Counted from the stretch's first letter, positions 46,368-55,972 are shown. The stretch: 64,000 nucleotides of DNA from Prauserella aidingensis (GCF_024171865.1 NZ_JAMTCN010000014.1:62001-126000), one strand, 5' to 3'. Numbers and translations: made by a program. Notes: generated by a model not told the origin, from the sequence alone.

Positions 46368-46904
46368 GTGCGCACACGAACGCCGCCCGGACGCCTCATG
46401 CCGGCCGTCCGCGGTGTTCTACTCGCGGCGACGTCCGCGGCACTGTCGGTGACCGCACACGGTGCGGCAGGCGGCGGACTTCCCCATCCGGCGACAACGG
46501 TCGTCGTGTCGTCACTCACCGGATGGGTCGCCACGGCCACGGCACATCGTGCGCGCGGCATCCGCGGCATCCTGCTGTTCCTCGGATCGGGTCAGCTCGC
46601 CGCACACGTCCTGTTGACCACGCTGTCCGGCCACGGCGGCGAAGGGCCCGCCATGCTCGCCGGTCACGCGCTGGCCACCGTCGCGACCGCGTGCGTCCTC
46701 GCCCACGCCGAGGCCGTGCTCGCGCGCGCAAGCACGGCCGTCCGCGCGATCCTGCCGGTGGTCACGTGGCGATGGCGGCCGTGCCGGCGGCCGCAGCACG
46801 TCGCCGCCCACCCGCCGCTCGCGCTCCCCGACGCGGCGACCACCGTCGTCGAGGTCCTGCTCCGCCGCGTGCACGGCCGCCGCGGTCCGCCCGCCGTCTC
46901 CTGA
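46368..46904 (+). CDS. Hypothetical membrane protein of the copper operon
   Basis: 178 residues with three to four hydrophobic helices (LLAATSAALSVTAHGAA, HPATTVVVSSLTGWVATATA, ILLFLGSGQLAAHVLL, GHALATVATACVLAHA). His residues inside the helices could bind copper. It is placed directly before ycnI/copC/copD on the same strand, as in several actinomycetes. GTG 46368. No known function; named from context. Confidence 0.65.
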   Translation: MRTRTPPGRLMPAVRGVLLAATSAALSVTAHGAAGGGLPHPATTVVVSSLTGWVATATAHRARGIRGILLFLGSGQLAAHVLLTTLSGHGGEGPAMLAGHALATVATACVLAHAEAVLARASTAVRAILPVVTWRWRPCRRPQHVAAHPPLALPDAATTVVEVLLRRVHGRRGPPAVS

Positions 46905-47033
46905 TCGAGAAGTTCGTCGACCCCGCGCGCACATCCGCGCGGGCACGTCGCCGCGGCGACCGCAGGCGCCAGCGCGCCCGCCGGCGTCGCCGCCGCGGTC
47001 ACACCATCGTCAGACCCATCAGGAGGAATCACC

Positions 47034-47804
47034 ATGTCGACATCCCGCCCCACCCGCCGCGTCCCGCGCTCCCGCACCCGGCGTCACGCCCGCGGCGCCG
47101 CGCTCACCACGACGCTCGGCGTCGCCCTCACCGCCGGTGCCGTGCTCGGCGCTCCGGCCGCGTCCGCGCACGTCACGGCCAACATCTACGGCGATGCCCC
47201 CGAGAAGGGCGGCTACGGCGCGATCACCCTCCGCGTGCCCAACGAGGAGGAGAAGGCCGGCACCACGAAGTTGGAGATGACCGTCCCCGAGAAGTACGAG
47301 ATCTCCAGCGCGCGCACCCAGCCGGTCCCCGGCTGGACCTCCGAGGTCACCACGAACGGCTCCGACGTCGTCACCAAGGTCACCTGGACGGCGGACGGCG
47401 AGGGCATCCCGGCGGGCCTCGAGTCGTACCAGGAGTTCGGCGTGCAGCTCGGCGCCTTGCCGGACGACACCGACGAGCTCATGCTGCCGACGAAACAGAC
47501 CTACTCGGACGGCACCGTGTCGAACTGGAACCAGCCGCAGGAAGGCGACGCCGAGCCGGAGAGTCCGGCGCCGGTGGTCCCGCTCGCCGAGTCGTCGGAC
47601 GGCCACGGCGCGCACACCTCGCACGGCGAGGGCGAGAATGCCTCGGGCGAGGCCGGGGCGGCCGACCGGCACGCAGCCGACGGCGGTACCGACGAGACGG
47701 CACGCTGGCTCGGCGGCGCGGGCCTGCTGGTCGGCGCGCTCGGCGTCGGTGTCGGCGCGGGCGCCACGCTGCGCGCACGCAAGAACGGGAAGGTGGACTC
47801 GTGA
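47034..47804 (+). CDS. YcnI-family copper-binding protein (DUF1775)
   Basis: 256 residues, secreted and membrane-anchored. Twin-Arg-rich signal region, then cleavage at APAASA followed by HVTANIYGDA, so the mature protein begins with the copper-coordinating His. The DUF1775 domain spans about 46-165 (GGYGAITLRVPNEEEKAGT; W101). After a His-rich linker (DGHGAHTSHGEG) a C-terminal helix (WLGGAGLLVGALGVGVGAGATL) anchors it. ATG 47034 follows AGGAGG. The stop overlaps the copC start. Confidence 0.9.
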   Translation: MSTSRPTRRVPRSRTRRHARGAALTTTLGVALTAGAVLGAPAASAHVTANIYGDAPEKGGYGAITLRVPNEEEKAGTTKLEMTVPEKYEISSARTQPVPGWTSEVTTNGSDVVTKVTWTADGEGIPAGLESYQEFGVQLGALPDDTDELMLPTKQTYSDGTVSNWNQPQEGDAEPESPAPVVPLAESSDGHGAHTSHGEGENASGEAGAADRHAADGGTDETARWLGGAGLLVGALGVGVGAGATLRARKNGKVDS

Positions 47805-48406
47805 CCGCGGACATCGACCCCGGCAGGCGCCCCTCCCGGCGGCTCCGCGCCGTCGCCCTGGCGCTCACCACGCTCGTCGCACTGCTGGTCACGGCGACAC
47901 CCGCAGCGGCGCACAACCAGCTGATCGAATCGAACCCCGCCGACGGCGCATCGCTCGACGAGGCGCCGGAGCGGATCACGCTGACGTTCGACCAGCCGGT
48001 GCAGCGCGGTGCGGGCGAGGGCGTCAACCAGATCGCCGTCACCGGGCCTGACGGCGGCCGATGGACGAAGGGCGACGTGCAGGTCGACGGGACGAGCGTT
48101 TCCGCTCCGCTGCACCCGCTGGGACCCGCCGGTGAGTACGTCGTCGGGTTCCGGGTCCTCTCGGCCGACGGTCACCCCGTCAGCGAGGAGCTCCGGTTCA
48201 CGCTGACCTCCCACGGACCGGGCGGCGACACCCCGCCCGGCGGGCAGACCGCCGGTCCGTCCGCGGAGAACACCGACGAGGCGCCCTCCGCCGACGGCGG
48301 CGATGCCGGCGGCGGCATCCCCGTGTGGGTGTGGATCGTCGCGGCCGTCGTGCTGCTCGGCGCGGGCGTGACGGTCGCGCTGCGCACCGGGTCGGACCGG
48401 TCGTGA
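47801..48406 (+). CDS. copC: CopC-domain copper resistance protein
   Basis: 201 residues. The signal peptide ends before HNQLIESNPADGASL, giving the N-terminal copper His of CopC. The single CopC domain runs to about 143 (FRVLSADGHPVSEELRF contains the second His). A linker and one helix (IPVWVWIVAAVVLLGAGVTVAL) follow, so it is attached to the membrane. GTG 47801 overlaps the ycnI stop (GTGA). It hands copper to CopD encoded next. Confidence 0.92.
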   Translation: MTADIDPGRRPSRRLRAVALALTTLVALLVTATPAAAHNQLIESNPADGASLDEAPERITLTFDQPVQRGAGEGVNQIAVTGPDGGRWTKGDVQVDGTSVSAPLHPLGPAGEYVVGFRVLSADGHPVSEELRFTLTSHGPGGDTPPGGQTAGPSAENTDEAPSADGGDAGGGIPVWVWIVAAVVLLGAGVTVALRTGSDRS

Positions 48407-49410
48407 GCCGCGCCGAGACCACCTCGCGTCCCCGCGTCGACACGCTGACCGGCCTGGCCACCGCCGCGGTGGCGGGCGCGCTGATCGGCTTCGCGGTCGC
48501 GGCGACCGGCCCCGTCCGGGGTATCGCGGCGGCGAACGAGGTGGTCTCGGCCGGCATCCCGGTGGCGAGGGCGGTGATGAACGTCGCCGCGGTCGTCACC
48601 GTCGGGATGGCCCTGCTGCCGGTACTGCTGGGCGGAGCACGGGAGAAGCTGACACGCCCCGTGCTGGCGTCCGCCCAACCCGTCGCGGTGGCGGCGTCGC
48701 TGCTGTGGACCGTGGCGGCCGCTGCGGCGCTCGTGCTGCAGGCGGTCGAGTACCGGCCCGCGACACTCGACGTCACCGGCTACGTCACCGACGTCGCGGC
48801 GGGCAAGGCGCTGGTACTGGTCGCGGTGCTGGCGCTCGGCCTGGCCGCACTGAACGTCGTGGCGCTGCGCAGGCCGGACGCCGTGCCCGCCGAGGTGCGC
48901 GTCGGGCTCGGACTGTTCGCGTTGCTTCCGCTGCCGGTCACCGGGCACGCGACGGGGTGGTCGCTGCACGACTACGCGTCGATCTCGGTCGAACTGCACG
49001 TCCTCGCCGCCGTGACCTGGGCCGGAGGGCTCGCCGCCGTCGCCGCCGTCCTGGGCGCCAACCGCACGTTGCTGGCCACGGCCCTGCCCCGGTTCTCGAC
49101 GCTCGCCACCGTGTGTCTGGCCTGCGTCGCGGTGACCGGCGTATTCAACGCGGTCGTCGAACTCGGCGGCCACCCGGAGCTGTCGCTGCCCGCCGCGCTG
49201 TTCGGCACGGCGTACGGCGTGCTCGTGCTGGTGAAGGCCGGATGCCTGGCCGGAGCCGCCGCGCTCGGCGCGCACCTGCGGAGGAAGCTGCTGCCGCAGG
49301 TGCTGCGTCACCGGCGGACCGCGCTCGCCACGTGGGCGGCCGTCGAACTGACGGTCCTCGGCCTGGCGTTCGGGTTCGCGGTCGCGCTCAGCCGCACGCC
49401 GCTCGGCTGA
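48403..49410 (+). CDS. copD: CopD-family copper importer
   Basis: 335 residues with eight hydrophobic helices and His residues in the right places (LPVTGHATGWSLHDYASISVELHVLAA, split here). CopD proteins move copper across the membrane after CopC binds it. GTG 48403 overlaps the copC stop, so ycnI-copC-copD are coupled. No frame problem. Confidence 0.92.
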   Translation: MSRAETTSRPRVDTLTGLATAAVAGALIGFAVAATGPVRGIAAANEVVSAGIPVARAVMNVAAVVTVGMALLPVLLGGAREKLTRPVLASAQPVAVAASLLWTVAAAAALVLQAVEYRPATLDVTGYVTDVAAGKALVLVAVLALGLAALNVVALRRPDAVPAEVRVGLGLFALLPLPVTGHATGWSLHDYASISVELHVLAAVTWAGGLAAVAAVLGANRTLLATALPRFSTLATVCLACVAVTGVFNAVVELGGHPELSLPAALFGTAYGVLVLVKAGCLAGAAALGAHLRRKLLPQVLRHRRTALATWAAVELTVLGLAFGFAVALSRTPLG

Positions 49411-49531
49411 GCGGTGTCCCGCGTCGCAAGCCCCGACGCGCGATCGGTCCCACCGAAATGTCGACGACAAACACCGCCTTTCGGGCCAAACGCCGAACGG
49501 TTGCTTTCTGTCGTTGAACGACGGGCGGTTG

Positions 49532-50407
49532 TCACCCTGCGCGGTAACGCGCCCACCGACGGTGGAGGTTCCCCGCCTTCAGATCCGCGATCCGGCGGTG
49601 CGCCTCGGTGCGTACCCGGGGGGCACGGTCGGCCGTGGGCAACACGCTCGTGGCCAGCTTGAGTTCCCGCATTCCGCGCAGCACCTCGAAGCCGTCCCAC
49701 GCGGTGACGTCGAAGCCGTAGCGGTCCGCGAGTTCCGCGTACCGCGACGGCGGGTCGCCGAACCGTTCCCGTCCCACGGCCGCCGGGACCAGGTCCCATT
49801 CCGGCGGGCCGTGGCAGGCCGAGTCGAAGTCGCACAACACGGGCCCGTCCGGGCCGACGATCACGTTGCCGACGTGCGCGTCGCCGTGAATCAACGTCCT
49901 GGCCAGCGGAAACTCGAGTTCCGCCGCCTGCGCTTCGAGTTCGTCGCACCGGTCGAGGAGGAACCGGCGGTCGGCGGCTGTCAGCTCGTCCGATCCCGCC
50001 GCCACCCGTGCCCGGACGTCGTCCAGCGGCGCCCACGCACCCGCGCCGTTCTCCGGGAACCCGTCGTCCGGGATGCCGGCGGCGTGCAGCCTGCGCAGCA
50101 GTTCCGCCAGCTCACCGGGGGTAGCGCGCCCGTCCGTGTCAGGGACCCGCTCCCACACCGTCGCCAGGTGTTCGCCCACTCGCACCGGCTGGTCGATGCC
50201 TGCGGCGAGCCTCACCGCCGGTACGCCACATCGCTGCAGGTGACGCGCCAGCCGAACGACCTTCGGTGCGCGATGACGCAGCGCGGGCGTACCCACGATG
50301 CGCACGACGAGCGGCCGATCGGCCAGCGCGTACACCGCGTTGTTCGTGAACCGCAGCAACGTGGCGCCGCGGGGATCGGCCCCCAGTCGCGCGCAGACGG
50401 CCTCCAG
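49532..50407 (-). CDS. Aminoglycoside-phosphotransferase-like kinase (APH family), start uncertain
   Basis: APH/choline-kinase fold. LIHGDAHVGNVIVG (catalytic HGD), LCDFDSACHGPPEWDL (metal DFD) and FTNNAVYALADRPLVVRI (ATP site) are all present. The substrate is unknown. The homologous N-terminus begins near RILRLVGGPLDN, at the end of the upstream XRE gene, but no ATG, GTG or TTG is present in that frame close by. The nearest are CTG at 50407 (used here) and TTG at 50359. This is unusual and may be a mutated start. The gene follows the XRE-TPR gene and is probably coupled with it. Confidence 0.75.
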   Translation of the reverse strand: MEAVCARLGADPRGATLLRFTNNAVYALADRPLVVRIVGTPALRHRAPKVVRLARHLQRCGVPAVRLAAGIDQPVRVGEHLATVWERVPDTDGRATPGELAELLRRLHAAGIPDDGFPENGAGAWAPLDDVRARVAAGSDELTAADRRFLLDRCDELEAQAAELEFPLARTLIHGDAHVGNVIVGPDGPVLCDFDSACHGPPEWDLVPAAVGRERFGDPPSRYAELADRYGFDVTAWDGFEVLRGMRELKLATSVLPTADRAPRVRTEAHRRIADLKAGNLHRRWARYRAG

Positions 50408-50430
50408 GACGTTGTCGAGCGGGCCTCCGA

Positions 50431-51849
50431 CTAGGCGAAGAATGCGTTCATCCGTTCGACGAAGTCCCTGGCGTCCGGGTTGTTCGACCGGCGCGCGGCC
50501 TCCGTCTTCAGCGGCTGCATGCGCTGCTCGACGCGAGCGGACTTGAGCCCCTCCGCCGAGTCGAGCGCCTTGCCGCCGGTGCGCACGCCCTGGTCGATGT
50601 CGCCGTCGATCATGTGGTTCGTGGCGAGCATGCCCAGGTTGAACACCTTGCTGCGGGCCATGTCGTCGTTGTAGGCGTCGATGGCCCTGCTCAGCGCAGG
50701 GATGGCGTACTTGGTGTGCATTGGGTCGGCCGACTGCGCCAGCTCCGTGTGCACCGTGCCGACCATCGCGTGCACGTCCGTCTCCGTGAAGAACTTGACC
50801 CACGACTCGGCGTTGACGAGATCGGCGCGTGCGAACTCGTCCCGCGTCCTGCCCAGCAGTTTCACGGCCTGGTCGGAGTTGCCCATCATCGCGTACGCCC
50901 ACGCCTCGTTGGCGCACAGCACGGCCACGGCCAGTTCCGAGCCCGACTCCTGCGCCGCGATCTGCCCCAGCTGGAACAGCTTCAGCGCGTCGTTCGGGGC
51001 CTCCTGGTGCAGGTACACGCGTCCCATGCGGTACAGGATGTTCGCGACGAGCGGGTGGTTGTCGCCCTGTTTCGCCAGGTTGAGCGCGTTCGCGAAGTGA
51101 CCGCGGGCCGAGTCGATCAGCCCGGTGTCGAACGACGTCCAGCCGGCGAGGCTGTGCAGGTCGGCCAGCGCGACGAACAGCCGCGATCTGACCCCGTCGG
51201 TGGTGCTGGCCTGCATCATCTGCTGCCCCCAGGACAGCTGCGCCACGACGGCGTCACGGCAGAAACCGCCGCCGTACTGGTAGTCGAGCGCACGCAAAGC
51301 CCTGGTGGCGGCTTCGACCTGCCGGACATCGGTGACTCCGATGCGGCCCGGCGCGGGTGTCCTTGCGGGGCTCGCCGCCCAGGCCTCCGCCGACGATCCG
51401 AAGACCGCGGCGCCCATCGTGACCTGGGCCGCGTGCGCGAGGAACTTCCGCCGTTTCACGGACTCGTCCTCCTCAGCCTGCTGCTCGCCGGAGGTTCCGG
51501 CGACCTGAATCTCGGTGGCCTCGTCGTATGCGAGACCCATGTATCCACGGGGAATGCCCAGGCCCGCGGCGATCCTGGCCAGCACGTCGTAGGCCATGAC
51601 CTGACGGCCTTTCAGGATCTCCGAGACCTCGGACTGTGACTGGCCGGTCATCGCAGCGATCTGGCGTTGCGACACACCGTGTTTGCGCAGTTGGCGGTAG
51701 ACCTCACTGACGTTCCGCACGGAGAGCGCGTCGCGCATCTCGTCGCCTTCCCAGACCTTCGGGTCCAGGCGACTGGGCGCGAGCTCGGACGAGTCCTCGT
51801 TCGCGCCTCCCGAGATACGGGCGATCGCCGTGTTGTCGGTGGTGTCCAT
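50431..51849 (-). CDS. XRE-family regulator with TPR-like repeats
   Basis: 472 residues. An N-terminal helix-turn-helix (about 48-100: LRKHGVSQRQIAAMTGQSQS, EILKGRQVMAYDVLARI) binds DNA. A Arg-Arg-Lys-Phe-Leu segment followed by a hydrophobic stretch (about 134-155) looks like a Tat signal but sits inside a cytosolic protein. The C-terminal 280 residues form TPR-type helical repeats. The layout is like NsdA-type developmental regulators of Streptomyces. ATG 51849 follows GGAGGGG. It is followed by the kinase-like gene. Confidence 0.85.
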   Translation of the reverse strand: MDTTDNTAIARISGGANEDSSELAPSRLDPKVWEGDEMRDALSVRNVSEVYRQLRKHGVSQRQIAAMTGQSQSEVSEILKGRQVMAYDVLARIAAGLGIPRGYMGLAYDEATEIQVAGTSGEQQAEEDESVKRRKFLAHAAQVTMGAAVFGSSAEAWAASPARTPAPGRIGVTDVRQVEAATRALRALDYQYGGGFCRDAVVAQLSWGQQMMQASTTDGVRSRLFVALADLHSLAGWTSFDTGLIDSARGHFANALNLAKQGDNHPLVANILYRMGRVYLHQEAPNDALKLFQLGQIAAQESGSELAVAVLCANEAWAYAMMGNSDQAVKLLGRTRDEFARADLVNAESWVKFFTETDVHAMVGTVHTELAQSADPMHTKYAIPALSRAIDAYNDDMARSKVFNLGMLATNHMIDGDIDQGVRTGGKALDSAEGLKSARVEQRMQPLKTEAARRSNNPDARDFVERMNAFFA

Positions 51850-52348
51850 GCGCCCCTCCACAGTCCTTCCGGGCGTCGTCAGCAGCGTAGGCACTTCACA
51901 TTGAACCGCGCGAAACCCGATTTGTGACCCCTGATCGGCTCTGCCGAACTTCGTCGACCGCTTAACGGCCAGCCGTTGCCGGTCGCCGCTGCCCGGCCCA
52001 CCGAGGCTTCTATCGGCGTTTCATTCATCGCAATCTAGTTCCCGGGATCGACGTGACCGCCCGAACACGGTCCGCGATCACCCGGGAGGTCCACCCGACC
52101 GGAACTCCCGTGCACCACGAGAACCGCAGCACGACGAGAACCGCACGACCCACAACCGAACACCGGCCGGATCCGGCGGCACCCGGACCGGCCGTACGGG
52201 CCCTCCGCACCCGGGGTTCGTACGGACGAGTCCGGGCAGGCGGGTGCAGCGCGACAACTGCGAAGACGACAACTGCGAACACAGCGACACCTGCGAACGG
52301 CACGGCGAAGGCGCCCGTGAACACCGACGAGTACGGAACGGAGACGAC
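51850..52348. other. Intergenic region between XRE-TPR and the next + strand gene
   Basis: About 500 bp. I see no convincing gene. The part around 52244-52310 has short direct repeats of CAACTGCGAA and could be an upstream extension of the next gene (frame open from GTG 52244). Confidence 0.5.
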
Positions 52349-52858
52349 GTGGAGATCGCATCCCCTGCCACCACGCGTGGCACGTCGTCCCTGCCCGCTT
52401 CCTCGTCGGTGCCCGGCGGGTCGCCCACGCCCGGCGCCTCCCGGCAGTCCGAGTCCGGATCCGCACTGCCGGACCCCGCACTGTCGGGAGCCGCACCGTC
52501 CGAGTCCGCAGGGTCGGGCGCCGCACTGTCGACCGCGCCGCTCCCGCCTGCCGCCGGTCCGGCCGCTGCCGCCGGCTCCCCGTCCGGGACCTCGGTCCCG
52601 GTCGCCCGGCAACACTTCTCCCCGGTCCCCACAGCCGACACCCGCGACGAGGACGTCCGCCGTGAAGAGAACGGTCAGGTCGTCTGGCGCGTGCAGTGCG
52701 GCGACCTCATCGGCCGCGAACGCTGCATGACGGTGTACGTGGACGACGACGAAATAGTGCTGGTCGGACCGCCCGGTGAAGCGGCGCGGCTGACCCGCAC
52801 CCAGCTCGGCCGACTCACGGCCGCGCTCGGCGAAGCCGCCGGACTGGCGGAAAGGTGA
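52349..52858 (+). CDS. Actinobacterial small protein with conserved C-terminal domain
   Basis: 169 residues. The first 100 are Ala/Ser/Pro/Gly rich. The last 60 form a compact domain (WRVQCGDLIGRERCMTVYV, then VLVGPPGEAARLTRTQLGRL) that I recall in several actinobacterial small proteins next to XRE regulators. No function is known. GTG 52349 has GGAG upstream, but GTG 52244 is a possible longer start. Confidence 0.6.
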   Translation: MEIASPATTRGTSSLPASSSVPGGSPTPGASRQSESGSALPDPALSGAAPSESAGSGAALSTAPLPPAAGPAAAAGSPSGTSVPVARQHFSPVPTADTRDEDVRREENGQVVWRVQCGDLIGRERCMTVYVDDDEIVLVGPPGEAARLTRTQLGRLTAALGEAAGLAER

Positions 52859-52870
52859 CGGTGACTTCCT

Positions 52871-53329
52871 GTGGACAAGATCCTCGGCCAGGTGCTCCGC
52901 AACGCGGTGTGGGAACGCCTCGACATGCTGTCCGACCTCGCGGACAGAGCCGACGAGCCCTCGTTGGTGTCGGTCGCGCGTTCGGAGCTGCCCCGACTGA
53001 CCGATGGCTGGCGCGCGATGCTGCTCTCCCACGAGCCTGATGACGGCGGTCACTGCCCGACCTGCTCCACCCGCTGGCACCGGGTGAAGGCCCCGTGCAC
53101 CGTGTGGCAGGTGGCGCACGAACACCTCGTCGCAGGCGGCCTGGCCCCCGAACAGCCGACCAAGCGGAAGCGCCGCAAGGGCGCGCCCGCCCATGCGCCG
53201 GCGCATGTGTCCTCGGAGGCGTCCCCGCGGCACCCCGAGGAAACCGCGATCCCCGAGCAAACGGGTCGGCACGAGTCGGTCTCACCGACGCCGGCCCGGC
53301 ATGCCGTATCCGGACCCCCGACCCGGTAG
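52871..53329 (+). CDS. Small Cys-rich protein next to the XRE cluster
   Basis: 152 residues. Helical first half (VLRNAVWERLDMLSDLADRA), then CPTCSTRWHRVKAPCTVWQVAH, which could bind zinc. The last 60 residues are disordered. GTG 52871 lies 12 bp after the previous stop, so the two are probably co-transcribed. Homologs are known to me only as conserved hypothetical proteins. Confidence 0.65.
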   Translation: MDKILGQVLRNAVWERLDMLSDLADRADEPSLVSVARSELPRLTDGWRAMLLSHEPDDGGHCPTCSTRWHRVKAPCTVWQVAHEHLVAGGLAPEQPTKRKRRKGAPAHAPAHVSSEASPRHPEETAIPEQTGRHESVSPTPARHAVSGPPTR

Positions 53330-53345
53330 CGGCATGCGAACAGGC

Positions 53346-53455
53346 GACGGGTTTTCCGCCCGTCCCGGCCGGCGGCCGGCTCGCTCGTACCCCCGAGCGA
53401 AGCGGGCCGGCTGCCGGCTTAGCGACGCTCAACCTGATTAATCGGAAAACCCGTC
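53346..53455. other. Large imperfect inverted repeat (about 110 bp)
   Basis: GACGGGTTTTCCG (53346-53358) and CGGAAAACCCGTC (53443-53455) are perfect complements. Between them a second pair (GCCGGCGGCCGGCTCGCTCG-type against CGAGCGAAGCGGGCCGGC-type) folds around a short loop. It lies just after the 52871-53329 gene and could be a terminator or a structured RNA. Confidence 0.6.
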
Positions 53456-54005
53456 TTTCGTTTGCTGGCGAAGACGCTGATCCGCAGTTAGGTTGGGGGC
53501 CGTGACAGCGCGTCAACAACTTCATATGACAACCCCGCGGTCTCGGCGTCCGTATCACTCGGACAGCCGAATCCCCTGGCCGCGGCAGTAGCCCGCAGTA
53601 GATCCCCGCCTACGCAAGGGCCCCGATCCCCGCGGGCCGGTGTCGAAGATTCCCCTCCCCCGACCGGCACCGGCCCGCGGTCCCAACAGTCGTACTGCTG
53701 TCACCGCGAGGCGTGACACCTGTGGCCGACGATCGATTAGTCGCCGTCGTCGATTTTTGCCGAACGTCGATTCCTCGTGGCCGTCTACTCGCTCGGGCCG
53801 TCGGCGCCGGCTCGACACCTCGGCTCGGCACGCCGACTCGGCGTTCCGAGCCACCCGCGATGTCCGCCGGCTACACCGAATCCCCGTCGACCACGGCACG
53901 GCGACCACGGCACGAAGCTCGGCGCCGACTCCGCAAAGTGATCACTCGACCGTGAACGGCTCACCTGCGCGTTAGAGTTCCCCACGCAGAGTGAGGGAGC
54001 ACCAC
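53456..54005. other. Intergenic region before the TetR gene
   Basis: About 550 bp. No supported gene, tRNA or repeat found. The last 15 bases hold the GAGGGA ribosome site of the TetR gene. Confidence 0.5.
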
Positions 54006-54632
54006 GTGACTGACAGCCGCACCGAGTTGCCACCGCTACGTCGCAAACCCGTCCAGGAACGCAGCGCCAAGCGGGTCGAGCGCATGCTCGACGCTGCGGC
54101 CGAGCTGCTGGCCGAAGTGGGCTACGACGCGCTCACGACGACGCTCGTCGCCAAGCGTTCCGGCGTGGCGGTCGGCTCGCTGTACCAGTTCTTCCCCGAC
54201 AAGCGCGCGATCGTGCAGGCGCTCACCCACCGAAACCTCGAACGGTTCCTCGGTGCCGTGGGTGAACGGTTCCAGGGCGTCGACCACCAGAGCTGGTGGG
54301 AGATCGTCGACTCGCTGCTCGACATCTATCTCCAGATGCACCGCGAGGTACCGGGCTTCTCACGGGTGCACTTCGGCGATGCCGTCGACGTCCAGCTGCT
54401 GGACTCCGAACGCACCAACAACGGCGTCATCACCGACGCCCTGGCCGACCTCGTCGCCAATCACGTCGACGTTCCCCGTGACGCGGTGAACCTGCCGATC
54501 TCCGTCGCGGTCGAGGCCGCCGACTCGCTGCTGAAGTTCGCGTTCCGCACCGACCCCGAAGGCGACCCACAGGTCGTCGCCGAGACGAAGGCGCTCATCA
54601 AGACGTATCTGGCGAGCCGCTTCGGCGACTGA
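54006..54632 (+). CDS. TetR-family transcriptional regulator
   Basis: 208 residues. The helix-turn-helix runs about 14-62 (RVERMLDAAAELLAEVGYDA, VAKRSGVAVGSLYQFFPDKRA). The C-terminal helical part binds an unknown ligand. GTG 54006 follows GAGGGA. It is convergent with the PLP racemase-like gene. Its operator is not evident; the promoter of the mycofactocin-type SDR contains a TetR-like inverted repeat but lies 8 kb away. Confidence 0.9.
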   Translation: MTDSRTELPPLRRKPVQERSAKRVERMLDAAAELLAEVGYDALTTTLVAKRSGVAVGSLYQFFPDKRAIVQALTHRNLERFLGAVGERFQGVDHQSWWEIVDSLLDIYLQMHREVPGFSRVHFGDAVDVQLLDSERTNNGVITDALADLVANHVDVPRDAVNLPISVAVEAADSLLKFAFRTDPEGDPQVVAETKALIKTYLASRFGD

Positions 54633-54701
54633 CGCCTTGCACAACTGCAACCCGGCGACGCCGGCCCGTGCCCCCACCACGTTGCGGGGGTGCAACAGGT
54701 G

Positions 54702-55889
54702 TCAGCCGAAGGCTTTGGCCTCGCCGCGGTAGGTGGGCGCCGAGTGGTCGAGCCGCGAACCGCGGACGAGCTGGTACTCCGGGAAGTGCTCGGCGAGTTC
54801 CCCCGCCTTGGCGTGCCGGAACCACACGCGGTCGCCCAGCTCGAGGGCCCGCGCGGCCGCGCCTGTGACGGGAGTCTGCACCTCGCCTGCCCCCTCGACG
54901 CCGAGCAGCGCCAACCCGGACGGCGCGACGGGGATCGGCAGCCGTGACGGTTTCGCGGGCCCGGAGGCGACGTAGCCGCCCGCGAACACGGTCGCGATGT
55001 CCCGCGTCGGCCTGCGCACCACGGGTAGCGCGAACAGCGCGGCGGGCTGCGGCGTGAACCGCGTGTACGAGTCGAACAGGCCGGGCCCGAGCAAGCCGGA
55101 TCCCGCGGCGATCTCCGTGACGGACGGGTCGTCGCCGGTGGATTCGATGCTGCCGGTGCCGCCGCCGTTGACGAACTCCAGGTCCGCGACGCGGCGCACC
55201 GCGTCGACGGCCTCCCCGCGACGCTGTGCCAGTTCGGCGGCAGAGCGGCGCTGAATCCACCGCACGAGCCGCGCCTCGAGACCGCGGCCACCGTCGGGAA
55301 CGCCCGCGATCTGCCCCTCGTAGGCCATCATGCCGACCAGCCGGAAGCCGCGGCGTTCGGCGATCCGCGAGGCCAGCGCCTGTGCCGATCGCGGCCGGAA
55401 CACCGGCGACCGTCGCGTGCCGATGTGCAGCCCCCGAACGGGCCGCCACGACACGTCGAGTTCGAGGGCGACCCGGATCTCGGGGTGTGCGGGCCCGACC
55501 GCCGCGTCGATCACGTCGAGATGCTCGGTCGAGTCGACCATGATCGTGACGGCCGCACGCGCGGCGTCGTCGGCCGCCAGGGCTCGTAACGCGGCGTGGT
55601 CGACCGTCGGGTACGCCACGACGAGGTCGTCGCTCACTCCGCAGCGGTGCAGCCACAGTGCCTCGGGCAGCGAGTAGCAGAGTAGCCCCGCGTAGCCGGG
55701 CATCGCGAGCGCATGCTCCAGCAACTCCCTGCAGCGCACCGACTTGCTGGCGATACGGATCGGCAGGCCGCGCGCCCGCCGGGTGAGGTCGCGCGCGTTG
55801 GCCTCGAACGCATCAAGATCGACGACCGCCAATGGTGGGTCGAGATCCTGGGTCGCGGCGTCGTACGCTGCGGCGTTCACGGTGGTCAC
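54702..55889 (-). CDS. PLP alanine racemase-like/amino-acid aldolase protein
   Basis: 395 residues in the fold-type III family. PLP-binding Lys is in IASKSVRC (about 45-52), with a TIM-barrel core and a C-terminal beta domain (GDRVWFRHAKAGELAEHF) of D-threonine aldolase/ amino-acid deaminase type. GTG 55889. It is divergent from the sugar-lactone oxidase; these two genes are commonly neighbours in actinomycetes as I recall, so a joint function is possible. Confidence 0.8.
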   Translation of the reverse strand: MTTVNAAAYDAATQDLDPPLAVVDLDAFEANARDLTRRARGLPIRIASKSVRCRELLEHALAMPGYAGLLCYSLPEALWLHRCGVSDDLVVAYPTVDHAALRALAADDAARAAVTIMVDSTEHLDVIDAAVGPAHPEIRVALELDVSWRPVRGLHIGTRRSPVFRPRSAQALASRIAERRGFRLVGMMAYEGQIAGVPDGGRGLEARLVRWIQRRSAAELAQRRGEAVDAVRRVADLEFVNGGGTGSIESTGDDPSVTEIAAGSGLLGPGLFDSYTRFTPQPAALFALPVVRRPTRDIATVFAGGYVASGPAKPSRLPIPVAPSGLALLGVEGAGEVQTPVTGAAARALELGDRVWFRHAKAGELAEHFPEYQLVRGSRLDHSAPTYRGEAKAFG

Positions 55890-55972
55890 GGCGACTACCG
55901 TACGTCAGAGAACCTTGAAACGCGAAACGTATTCACATATTCTTCCGACCTCTCACGCAGGCAGGTGATCAC

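Noticed and set aside
52025-53272. 415-codon minus-strand gene
   Set aside because: It mirrors two small plus-strand genes, is Arg/Gly/Ala rich and has no conserved motif.
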